From Polytrichum commune (taxonomy: Eukaryota > Streptophyta > Polytrichopsida > Polytrichales > Polytrichaceae): a DNA stretch of 64,000 bases. Positions 43,227 through 54,400 of this stretch are shown in pieces. The notes under the pieces were generated by a model. The model saw only the letters and a list, made by a program, of their open reading frames with translations, ran no database searches and was not told the origin of the DNA. The stretch covers positions 54,369,169-54,433,168 of the forward strand of contig OX485806.1 in the NCBI GenBank assembly GCA_950295325.1, read 5' to 3'. Position numbers and translations under genes: made by a program. Every line of letters begins with the position of its first letter. Position 1 is the first letter of the stretch.

Positions 43227-44579
43227 TCAACAACTTGGACTACCATGTCTATCACTATCCTCGCCCTGCTCGGCCTCTATGTCTAGGAAATCAAATACTA
43301 CTTTGTTGAAAGGGCGGATGCGACTAAGAGGTGGGAACTGTGCTTCCGCCAAAAGATGGGCAAGGTCAGCGGCATACGAAGGGAGTTCGAATGTCGTCGA
43401 AGGGGTTGCAAACATGTCCGCATTAAGGACACGAATGAGGCTCTCATTTTGAACTCTGCACACATAGGATGAAAAAACAAACAAAATGAGCACAAGCCAA
43501 AAATCCCGATCCAAGAAGATAGAAATGCAAGTAAGCAAGTTAGAAGACAAAAACGAACTTACGCACAAAGCAAATCGAAATTGCGCATCGCTATCTTCCG
43601 CGGAGGAGGAGCAAAATCCGATCCTCGTTATGGGGCAACATGCTGAGAAGTGTGTTCTTGCTCAAGCTCACGCATGGGGAGGAGGATGGACTCGAAGATG
43701 TCGATGTTGGACTCAAGCGCCATAACATGGCGTTGCATGGATCGGCATGCAATGACGGAACCTCCTAGAATAACGAAATGCGAAAAGGTGAGCATAAAGA
43801 AATGAATGGGAAATGGAATGAACACAAAAGAAAAGAAAACATTACAAAACAAAAACATGAAAAACAATGAGATGAAAAACCAACCAACGCTACATTGCCA
43901 ATCCATGATAATGTCGTCCTTGTCCGTGAGGGCGGAGAAAATGATGGACAATAACTCGGGTGTTTTTTACGAGCACATTTCCAAGGCACCCCGTCTTCCT
44001 TCATGGACTGGTTCTTCGCATCAGCGAAGCTGTTGAGCCAACCATCTCTTTTGAGATTGTAACCCATGTGTTCGAAGTCCGAGGTCCGGACATTCAAAAC
44101 ATATTCATTACGGACAAACACCTCGATAAAGAATTTGCGAGTCTGTAAGAAATGCATACGGTAGAATTAGAAATATAGAAATGAAAGGATAAAAAATATA
44201 AGAATAAAAAAAGATAAGACTAGAAAAGAATTACCAACTCGGAAGGATTAGTGGGCGATTGGAGATCGAGGCCGTTCATGCCTAACCAGTGATTGGCAAC
44301 GTAGAAGTCCTCTGTATGTGTCTAGTTGTGAATTCATCTAGACACATCAAAATCAACGACGTGTGCAAAGACAAGAACGCCGTCGTCATGGACGTTTCCG
44401 CTTGCGAAGGCAAACAGAACATCAAAGTACGTGGAAGAACGTATGTTCCACTTAGGAACATCCGAGGATGATGACAAGATGTTTGGCACACGGAGGTTCT
44501 CGGGCACATCTGGAAAGAGTAGATCAAACACTGTGTGAACTTTAGGCTTGGTATTTGGACGAGTACGGCCCGTTCCAAC
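43227..44579 (-). pseudogene. Methylase-like C-terminal module (exons H-K)
   Basis: Exon H: TVFDLLFPDVPENLRVPN, then YFDVLFAFASGNVHDDGVLV and, after two stops, ANHWLGMNGLDLQSP. Exon I: KFFIEVFVRNEYVL, then VPWKCARK, frame change, TPELLSIIFSALTDKDDIIM, then DWQCSV. Exon J: GGSVIACRSMQRHVMALES, IDIFESILLPMRELE. Exon K: tail ending GSPSC, stop. The order of a target-strand motif (DPPY-like), then a DXXXGXG-like glycine loop (DWQCSVGGS across the I/J splice), then ALES at the next strand fits the permuted (beta) layout of N4/N6 amino-methyltransferases. The catalytic D/N-P-P-aromatic signature reads DVPE, so catalysis is doubtful even before the stops. I am fairly sure of the fold, not of the substrate. 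Confidence 0.55.
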
Positions 44580-44670
44580 CTGCAAAAGCCAAAATGCAAA
44601 GAAAATTTAGAAAAAAACAAGTGTTCAATTTTATGGAATGAACGAGAAAACAAGATAATGTCGCACAAAC

Positions 44671-45675
44671 CTTATTAAGGAATTATTGGATACGGTGATA
44701 AACCGAAGGGGGAACCTTGGACCGCATGAGATCCTCTATGAGCTTCACCATGTCAACATTCTCAATCAAAGAGAGAGAAAAAAACCGCTCCGAAGAAGTT
44801 GCGGAGGTATCCGGAGCGACGGCCTTCGTCTTGCGCGGCACGGAGAGAATGGTGACACCGCTATGGAAAGGACCAGGAACAAGGTCCCGAGAAGGGGCAG
44901 AAGGAGTGCAGTTGGACTTCCAACAACTGTGGTAGTTGGAGCTGGAGTGCGCTTAACTGATGCCTTGGTGAAAGAACGGGTGGACACTTGACTGGAGGCA
45001 ACCCTCTTGCCTTTGCCCTTCACCTTCACCGGCGGGACCTCTTTGTCATTGGTGGGAAGAGGAGGATTCACATCTTCTTCCGGCTCTTCCTCCAATTCAA
45101 TAACCTCATGCGCAAAGGAAGCAAGGCTGTTGTAGAGGGGTTCTTATACGTCGGGAATGAATCCACGAGAGCAATCCAAGTACCAACCACCATCTACCAA
45201 ATGCACGCGTGGAAATTTTGCAAGTTCCATGGGCGTGTATACACAAAGATTTGAGTTGTCATCGATCCAATCTTCAAGGAATGACGGCAAGGACGAAGAA
45301 AGAAGAGCATTCTTCATGACAAGCTCACGGTGAATGTACCTAAAGATTGAAGAACATGAGAACAAATAAATGGAGTGGAATAAGTGAAAGCAAACGAAGA
45401 TATGAAGGAAAAAAGAAAAAGAAAAATGATTACCGGTAAGCAACACGCTTGATAGCTATGGGGCCTTCCTCGAACTCCATGAGATCGAGCCCTTTGGTGA
45501 ACTTCAAGTCTCCCTTGTCGTCAAAATACACCCGAAAAACCTTGTCCCACAAAATGAGCCTCCAATGCTCGACAAAATGAGCAGGTTGCAAAAGATCTTC
45601 CGTAGAAGCCCAGTCGATGTCGATGGAGCATTCATTTTCAAATCAGGTGATCTCACCCTCAACCCTTTTCTCCAA
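44671..45675 (-). pseudogene. Middle exons F and G of the methylase-like gene
   Basis: Exon F has a compact globular stretch (HFVEHWRLILWDKVFRVYFD, MEFEEGPIAIKRVAYR). Exon G has YIHRELVMKNALL, an acidic run (EVIELEEEPEEDVNPP), a basic run (VKVKGKGKR) and a Ser/Thr/Pro linker. After a frame change it ends ENVDMVKLIEDLMRSKVPPS. The basic run could be a nuclear localisation signal. I recognise no family. Splice sites are clear (TTATCTTAG/TTGG, TACCG/GTAATC, TCTTTAG/GTAC, AATAAG/GTTTGT). Confidence 0.6.
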
Positions 45676-45724
45676 CTAAGATAAAACAAATACAAAGTTA
45701 GAAATTTGGTTGAACCTATCTAGT

Positions 45725-46875
45725 CATACAATCTTCAAAACCTTGAAGTCAAAATCTGGTCCTAATGTCCTACCCGATACTATCAAATGAACTAGTCCAC
45801 ATATCTTCAACCTATGTACACATACAAAACACACCACATTCAAGTCAAAATCTGGTCCAAACAACCGCAACAAAGACCCTCTCGAAACATACCCAAACAA
45901 TTTGTACGTATGAACCGAGGTAGGCCACATACATACACATACATAATACACCTCATTCAAATCAAAATCTAGTCCAAACAACTGCAACGAAAACAATTTG
46001 AATATATGAACCGGGCTAGTCCACATAGATACATATAAGTAATTTACCACATTGAAGTCAAAATCTGGTCCAAGCATCCGCAAACCAAGACCCTCTTAGA
46101 ACCGAGATTGTCGGATTCTAGTGCATATCCAAACAATTTGTAGATATGAACCGAGGTAGAACACATACATACATATACACAATACACCTCATTCTAGTCA
46201 AAATCTGGTCCAAACAACCGGAACCGAGAGGGTCAGACTATAGTGCATACCCAAACAATTTGTACATATAAACCGAAGTAGGCCACATACATACACATAC
46301 ATAATACACCTCATTCAACTCAAAATCTGGTCCAAACAACCGCACCCAATACCCTTTCGGAACTGAGAGGGTTGAATTCTAGTGCATTCCCAAATAATTT
46401 CAACATATGAATCTAGCTAGTCCACATATTTACATATCCATATTACAACCCATTCAAGTCAAAATCTGGTCCAAGCAACCGCAACCAAGACGCTCTCGGT
46501 TCCGAGAGGGTCAGACTCTAATGGATTCCCAAAGAATTTCAAGATGTAAATTTTGGTACTCAACATATATACATATCCATATTACAACCCATTCCAATCA
46601 AAATCTAGTCCAAGCAACCCAACCCAAGACCCTCTCGGATCCGAGAGGGTCGGACTCGAGTGCATTCTCAAAGAATTTCAACATATCACCCTAGCTAGTC
46701 AACATATATACACATACATATTACAACCCATTCAAGTCAAAATTTGGACCACACAACCGCAATCAAAACCCTCTCGGTTTTAAAGCTATTTGAACATATC
46801 AACCAAGCTTGTCCACACATCTTCAACCTATTCACACATACATATTAGACAACATTCAAGTGAAAATCTAATCCT
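45725..46875 (+). repeat. Palindrome satellite array A2, inside an intron
   Basis: About eight monomers of the A3 type (TCAAAATCTGGTCCAAACAA, palindrome near 46490, 46630 and other places). The first three or four have lost the palindrome. It lies between exons E and F of the minus-strand gene, in the same orientation as A3. Confidence 0.9.
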
Positions 46876-47369
46876 ACTATGCTCAAGAAGGTAGTGGAGT
46901 ACGTGTGCCCAAAAAGAAGCTTTGTGAAGCCAATCATCAAGGATTTTTTCGCGAAGAGGAAGAGAAGAGGGGAAGTTGTTTTTGGTTTTGACATCGGCGG
47001 GGGAATTCCACCATCGAAGCCACATAGCCTTCAAGGAAACATCCACATGTGTAGTTGCGCCATTTTGGAGTTTCTCAATAGTCATATCCGAGACAAGGAA
47101 GGTGGAAAAATGACGGTCAATCTGCAAAATAGATTACTGCAATGTAAGAAAATATACTTAAAGCACAAGTGGAAAAACACGAACGTGGAAGCAAATAAAA
47201 AGTGAAGAGGTGAAGGGAGTACCTCTTGGAAGAAGTCATCGTCGTTGTCCTTGTGGGCGACGCAGATGAATTTTTCAAAGCTCCGAGATCAAATACTTTT
47301 GATCAATCTATCTTGCGTTTTTGTCATAGCCTCCCAAATCCTAGGAGTAGATCTAAGAGCCTCGGGAGT
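46876..47369 (-). pseudogene. Exon D (second half) and exon E of the methylase-like gene
   Basis: 47369-47223 reads TTPEALRSTPRIWEAMTKTQ, then DRLIKSI, TGA, SRSFEKFICVAHKDNDDDFF, ending at GAG/GTACTC. 47121-46876 follows TTTTGCAG and reads IDRHFSTFLVSDMTIEKLQ, then LKAMWLRWWNSPAD and WAHVLHYLLEHS. Exon E loses its donor where satellite sequence begins. The frame of D continues from the codons at 50517-50559, showing the repeat between them is an insertion. Confidence 0.65.
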
Positions 47370-50300
47370 TGTGAACCCTTTGAGTGGTCCACCACTTCGC
47401 GGAATCACTTTTAGTTAGAATGTTAGCATTAAAAGTTAGAATTGATAGGGAATTTAGAGAAAATTAGTTCATTTAGCATTTAGCCTAGAAGAAGGAAGGT
47501 TAAAATGAAAACTAAGTAGTGCTAGAAGATAGCAAAGTAGAAAAAATATGCTAGCTAGTAAAAACAACTAGCTAAGGTTTAAGTTAGTAAATGCTAGCTA
47601 AGCAAATGTTAATAGATGCTAGCTAAGAAAATGTTAGTTTATTAGTTAGTGTGAGGCACACAAGACTATTGGAGGTGTTTTGCGTAAGAAGACAAAATCG
47701 GCTTGAAGACTTTTGAAGACAAAAAAACAAGGGGGTTACTTGCCCACTTGACCACTTGCCCCTTTGCCAACTCGATGGCGAAAAATTAGAAAGATTTCTA
47801 AAGGTTTCTCGTCGGAGCCACCTCGGCGAGAGGGTGGCAACCTCAACCGGGAAAACCCCCAAGCCAAAATTTCGGGAAATGATTCGAAAAATGGAGCCGG
47901 TGGAGGAGGGATCCAACTCTTTTGTGAGAGGGTTTAAAAACCCCTCCTTCCACCTTGTAGGAACTTTCTCCTCCTCTTATGGTTGGACGAAGCCCTGCTT
48001 CAATGTAGTTAGGAAAAAATCCTTTAGCATGCATTCTCAATGGCCTAAAAGAAAAACTTAAGAAACTCCTCTACTCTCTCTCCTATTTAGAATGTGTGTT
48101 TATTAACACACCAACAAAATTATTCCTTTCTTTTGTAGAGGTAGGTTGGATTGTAGAGTTTTGAGTGAAGGCATTGTAGACCTCATCTACCAATGCCTTG
48201 AATGCTTAGTTCAAAAGCTAGAACAAAATACTTATTATTTTTTCCTTAGAGAGATTTCCTATAGCTATCCATAGCCGTTTTTCATTTGTGATTTGGTAAA
48301 GATGACAATTAGTTATGTATTTTCAAAGATGGAGTAGAAAATTTGGGTGGTCTTGTGGGTACCGGCTGCTGGATCAGATTTGCGAGCCCAATAGGAATTT
48401 TAATTATAGGAAATTAAATTTTTCCCAAGTATAGTTTTTTCGAGCTTTTGAAAATTGCTTAGAAAATTTGATTTGAGCATGATTTGTATTAGATATGAAT
48501 TGTGGAAGACGGGACACATAGTTTGAGAGCTCTTGGTTGACTGCTGCATTACAGAGGATGTGCTGGGTTCACTTTGGCTTAACTTTCTAATCACATATTT
48601 GTATCAAACATATATATTTAATATCTCTCTTGGGTCATATAGAATGTTTAATTTGAATAATATTTGAATTAGATATGAATTGTTGAACGTAAGATACATA
48701 GTTTAAGCCTTCTTGATTGACTGTTGCGTTACAAGGAGTTTGCTGAACTTTTATTAGCTTAACCTGCTCATGTCATAATTTTCCTAGTTAGAACTTGTTC
48801 ATAGCTTTCCAATGGTATGAGGAAAGCCTAGATCCAAGTAGTAAGGAATGTGCAATGAATTGTTGAAGTTAGAAGTTAGATAGGTGGGTTGGAAGGGTCG
48901 GTTGAATCGACCTCACACTTCCAACCCTCATAACTTTTGTATTTCTTATCCGATTAAAGTGATTTTTAGATCATTAGAAAGGTAATTAGGTGCACTAAGT
49001 AGAAATATTATTCTTAGGATTAAATTACAAGGCAAAATAAATACTTTATATTTTAATTGTTAACTAAGGTATGCTTACTACCAAACTAGTTACAAAGATG
49101 GAGGCAAGGTCGACGCTCGTGAAGTGGAGCAAGGAAGGAGGTAGCGGCTCGGCCTACATCAAGATCAAATCAACCAAGGAGAATTGAAATAAATTAACTA
49201 ACCTTAAGCCTTCCATTTAGAATTGGAGGAGCGCGGCTAAGGTATGCATCTCTGAACCCACTCACCTATCTCGTAAGGTCAAGTGGCTTGACCACTTGAC
49301 CGCCAAGGGAATACCCAACTCCATTATTTTCGGGCCCCTTGATATGTTTTGTGGTAGTAACTTCATTTATTAGCAAGTTTCATATGTGGTAAGTCGGATT
49401 AATCATCGACATAACCACTCTTAATGTTGTTGGTGGAAAGATGAGATTAATGACCCGCGAATCCACTATTATGTTGTTGGCCCCATAGATTGGGAGTAAT
49501 GGCCCCAATTTATGAAATTGCCCAATAGGTTGAACCTACAAGTCGCTCGTCACCCTGGTCCCATTGCGTTGCATTTTGTGGTCTATCTAGTGTAAACACA
49601 TTTATCAATCAAAACATACAAAATAAATCGTAAACCCTTGTTGGCAAGAGACCCAAATCAGAAACTTAACTCGGTAGAGTGACACCACCCTTCGAACCAT
49701 TGATGTTCGAATGGGTTTGAGATGTTACTCAACCTTCAAAGGACCTGCACGAGGCCTTAGAAGGTTCCGAGGTAAGGGGTGCACCAACCAGATAAAGGGT
49801 TATGCCTAATATGTGAATGTAGTAAGGTAGGACGTGCAAACGAAAGTAAGTAATAAGAAGGAATTTGTGTGAAGGGTGGGACTTAGGCCAAGTTCCCCCA
49901 TTTAGAAACTAAATAGAACTAAGTAAAGAAATAGGAAGAATTGAATGGTCCTTCAACCTTCAAAGGACCTGCACGAGGCCTTAAAAGGTTCCGAGGTAAG
50001 GGGTGCACCAACCAGATAAAGGGTTATGCCTAATATGTGAATGTAGTAAGGTAGGACGTGCAAACGAAAGTAAGTAATAAGAAGGAATTTGTGTGAAGGG
50101 TGGGACTTAGGCCAAGTTCCCCCATTTAGAAAACTAAATAGAACTAAGTAAAGAAATAGGAAGAATTGAATGGTCCATCAAATTGTCGTTATTCCGTTCA
50201 TTAAGCTAGGGTGGTATGAGTCACATCCGGTTGGTGTGTATCAAAACCATCCCAATTCACAAATTAAAATAGCCTTGGTTTCAAGGCTGGTGCGTCTGCG

Positions 50301-50516
50301 CGTAGAATAGGCTGTAGGTTAAGGTTAGAACTAGATATGAAATTGGCTAGTGGAATTTATAGCCACAATAATAAAAAAAACTAAGGCCCAATCTTCGGAG
50401 GTACTACGACGCATATTTAATTTCCCTTAAAAATCTAACTACTTTAGTTATACACCTATTATTCGGGTTTGGCTTGGGCACCTGCAAGTGCAGGCCACCT
50501 TCACCGAAGGGCAACA
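47370..50516 (-). mobile_element. Long non-coding repeat, family D, copy 2 (about 3.1 kb)
   Basis: Inverse copy of 4170-6316, about 1 kb longer. On the minus strand it runs TGTTGCCCTTCGG ... CAAAGGGTTCACA, inverted TG/CA ends typical of LTRs and similar to the family B ends. The flanks CTTGC and GGAGT do not match, so no target duplication remains. Unlike copy 1 it keeps a segment at 47520-47990 and carries a 224-bp tandem duplication (49731-50177). It splits exon D of the methylase-like gene. No convincing gene inside. Confidence 0.75.
49731..50177 (+). repeat. 224-bp tandem duplication inside the family D repeat
   Basis: Two copies starting AACCTTCAAAGGACCTGCAC at 49731 and 49955, nearly identical, ending GAATTGAATGGTCC. 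Confidence 0.95.
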
Positions 50517-51369
50517 CTTGCAGGTATAATCGTGCAGCAGTATCCGCCGCATTGGATGTCTCTCTTTAAAACAAATAAAGATGTGTGTAAAGATAAATGC
50601 ATAGAACACGAGGATAGAAAAAAAAACGAAGAGTAAAATTACCTTGTATAAGAACTTGACGTAGACATCCAATGTGAGAGGATACCAAGTAGGATTCTTT
50701 TCCATCTTAGATTCGCACGTCTTGTAGTCGTCAATAGAAATGAGGTCCTTGAAATCCTCAAGCTTCAATTTTCCAAATGTACGAATGCGAAGCAATTTGG
50801 CAGGGAGGTTGTCCTTAACATGATCGTGCTCCGTGGACCTAAAAAACAAAGTAATGTGAATCAAAGAAATAATGCAATATAAAACAAGGATAAAAAAACA
50901 AAGAAAAGAAAACTGAACTTACCAATTGATGTCATTCATGGCATTTAAGAAGATCGCGGTGGAATTTCTTGGATCCACGACAATACAGTCAACTGAGATC
51001 GAGAAACGCAACTTAAAAAGGGGTTTGATTCGAACCCGATGTATCACAACATTAGAGTCTTCTTTATGTGATCTTCGAATCAAGAGCTCCGTCTCCTCTG
51101 AGTTGGAGTCATGAAGAGGACGCAAAGAATCAGTTCCAATAGGTGCATCATTCTACAAAGGTAACCAGAAACACATAAGACAATGGCCAAATTAACTGAA
51201 ACACAAACAATCCTAGGCGATGGAAGGAGAACAAGAAAAAAGGGAACTCCAATAAATGAAACATCTATTGACAAAAGGGATGAAATAATGCCCCAATTCA
51301 TACAACAGGAACCTCTAGTGGAACATTATAGTCCTCCATTGAGGGTGCCACCGAGAGAATGAGATCCAT
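50517..51369 (-). pseudogene. Exons A-D (N-terminal part) of the methylase-like gene
   Basis: Exon A starts with ATG at 51369 (MDLILSVAPSMEDYNVPLE). B: NDAPIGTDSLRPLHDSNS, then VRIKPLFKLRFSISVDCIVV, NAMNDIN, ending ATTG/GTAAGT. C: STEHDHVKDNLPAKLLRIRT, then LKLEDFKDLISIDDYKT, LDVYVKFLYK/GTAATT. D: SNAADTAARLYLQV, then the family D insertion. These exons carry no stop. Exons B and C have a paralogue at 30779-31171 with the same intron between them. The function of this N-terminal region is unknown. ATG choice is supported by the open frame and its position about 70 bases inside the edge of array A3. Confidence 0.7.
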
Positions 51370-51439
51370 GGATTGTGATCCTTGCAAAAATTCACACATA
51401 CAAACTTTAGAACCTCGAGTAAAGATCAAATTCAAACAT

Positions 51440-54400
51440 ACTCAACCAAGACCCTCTCGGAACCAAGAGGGTCCAATTTTAGTGCATTCCCAAACAATTT
51501 CAACACATGAACCTAGTTAGTCAACATATGTACACATCCATATTAAAACCCATTCAAGTCAAAACTTGGTCCAAGCAACCCAACCCAAGACCCTCTCGGA
51601 TCCGAGAGGGCCGGACTCTAGTGCATTCCCAAAGAATTTCAAGATATCACCTTATGTAGTCAACATATATATACATCCATATTAAAACCCATTCAAGTCA
51701 AAATCTGGTCCAAGCAACCGACCCCAAGACCCTCTCAGATCCGAGAGGGTCGGACTCTAGTGCATTCCCAAAAAATCTCAACATGTGAATCTAGCTAGTC
51801 CACATATATTCATATCCAAATTACAACCCTTTCATGTCAAAACCTGGCCCAAACAATCGCAACCAAGACCCTCTTGGATCCGAGAGGGTTGGACTCTAGT
51901 GCATACCCGTTCGATTTCGACATATGAATCTAGGTACTCAACATATATACACATCCATATTACAACCCATTCAAGTCAAAATCTGGTCCAAGCAACCCAA
52001 CCCAGGACCCTCTCGGATCCGGGATGGTCGGACTCTACTCCATTCCCAAAGAATTTCAACATATGAAACTAGCTAGTCCACATATATACATATCCATATT
52101 ACAACCCATTAAAGTCAAAATCTGATCCAAACAACCCAACCCAAGACCCTCTCGGATCCGCGAGGGTTGGACTCTAGTGCATACCCGTACGATTTGTACA
52201 TATGAATCTAGGTTCTCAACATATATACACATCCATATTACAACCCATTCAAGTCAAAATCTGGTCCAAACAACCGCAACTAAGCCCCTTTGAGATCCGA
52301 TAGGGTTGGACTCTAATGCATACCCGAACGATATGGACATATGAATCTAGGTATTGAACATGTATACACATACATAATACACTTCATTCAAGTCAAAATT
52401 TGGTCCAAACAACCGCACCCAATACCCTTTCGGAACTGAGAGGGTCCAATTCTAGTGCATTCCCAAACAAATTTAACATATCAATCTAGCTAGTCCACAT
52501 ATTTACATATTCATATTACAACCCATTCAAGTCAAAATGTGGTCCAAACAGCCGCAACTCAGACCCTCTCGGATCGGAGAAGGTTGGACTCTACTGCATA
52601 CCCGTACGATTTGGACATATGAATCTAGGTATTCAACATATATACACATCCATATTACAACCCATTCAAGTGAAAATCAGGTCCAAGCAACCCAACCCAA
52701 TACCCTCTCGGATCCGAGAGGGTCGGACTCTAATGCATTCCCAAATAATTTCAACATATGAATCTAGCTAGTCCACATATATACAAATCCATATTACAAC
52801 CCATTCAAGTCAAAATTTGGTCCAAACAACCGCAACCAAGCCCTTCTCAGATCCGAGAGGGTTGGACTCTAGTGCATACTCGAACGATTTGGACATATGT
52901 ATCTAGGTACTGAACATGTATACACATCCATATTACAACCCATTCAAGTCCAATTCTGGTCCAAGCAACCCAACCCAAGACCCTTTCGGATCCAAGAGGG
53001 TCGGACTCTACTGCATTCCCAAAGAATTTCAACATATGAATCTAGCTAGTCCACATATATACAAATCCATATTACAAACCATTCAAGTCAAAATGTGGTC
53101 CCAACAACCCCAACCAAGACCCTATCGGATCCGAGAGGGTTGGGCTCTAGTGCATACCCGTACGAATTGGACATATGAATCTACGTACTGAACATGTATA
53201 CACATCCATATTACAACCCATGCAAGTCAAAATCTAGTCCAAACAATTCAACCTAAGACCCTCTAGGATCCGAAAGGGCTGGATTCTAGTGCATTCCCAA
53301 AGAATTTCAAAATATGAATTTAGCTAGTCCACATATATACACATGCATATTACAACCCATTCAAGTCAAACTCTGGTGCAAGCAACCCACCCAAGACCCT
53401 CTGAGATCCGAGAGGGTCGGACTCTAGTGCATTTCCAAAGAATTTCAACAAATGAATCTAGATAGTCCACATATGTATATATCGATATTGCCACCCATTC
53501 AAGTCAAAATATGGTCCAAACACCCCACCCAAACCCTCCCGGATCTGAGAGGGTCGGACTTTAGTGCATTCCCAAAGAATTTCAACAAATAAATCTAGCT
53601 AGTCCACATCTATACACATCCATATTAGAACCCATTCAAGTCAAAATATGGTCCAAGCAACCCAACCCAAAACCCTCTCGGATCCGAGAGGGCCGGACTC
53701 TAGTGCATTCCCAAAGAATTTCAAGATATCACCTTATGTAATCAACATATATATTCATCCATATTAAAACCCATTCAAGTCAAAATCTGGTCCAAGCAAC
53801 CGACGCCAAGACCCTCTCATATTTGAGAGGGTCGGACTCTAGTGCATTCCTAAAGAATCTCAACATGTGAATCTAGCCAATCCACATATATTCATATCCA
53901 AATTACAACCCATTCATGTCAAAATCTGGTCCAAACAACTACAACCAAGACCCTCTCGGATCCGAGAGGGTTGGACTCTAGTGCATACCCGTACGATTTG
54001 GACATATGAATCTAGGTACTCAACATATATACACATCCGTAATACAACCCATTCAAGTCAAAATCTGGTCCAAGCAACCCAACCCAAGACCCTCTCGGAT
54101 CCGGGATGGTCGGACTCTAGTGCATTCCCAAAGAATTTCAACAAATGAATCAAGCTAGTCCACATATGGATATATCCATATTACCACCCATTCAAGTCGA
54201 AATATGGTCCAAGCAACCCAACCCAAGACCCTCTCGCATCCGAGAGGTTCGGACCCTAGTGCATTCCAAAAGAATCTCAAGTTATCACCCTAGCTAGTCA
54301 ACATACATATACATCCATATTACAACCCATTCAACTCAAAATCTGGTCCAAGCAACCCAACCCAAGACCCTCTCGTATCCAAGAGGGTCGGACCCTAGTG

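Larger units (their letters stand above)
43227..51369 (-). pseudogene. Multi-exon gene ending in an N4/N6-DNA-methylase-like module, interrupted
   Basis: About eleven exons with GT-AG introns, read right to left: A 51313-51369 (MDLILSVAPSMEDYNVPLE), B 50923-51152, C 50643-50838, D about 50517-50559 continuing at 47223-47369 across an inserted repeat, E about 46876-47121, F 45434-45675, G 44671-45339, H 44235-44579, I 43885-44142, J 43563-43764, K 43227-43455. Phases are mostly consistent (57, then 230 plus 196 nt). The predicted product is about 950 residues. Stops occur in D, F, G, H and J and frame changes in G and I, so it is not expressed as one protein. The E-F intron holds satellite array A2. 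Array A3 stands directly upstream of exon A. Exon relics of a paralogue are at 30779-31171. No full-length relative comes to mind. I infer a transposon-borne gene. Confidence 0.75.
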
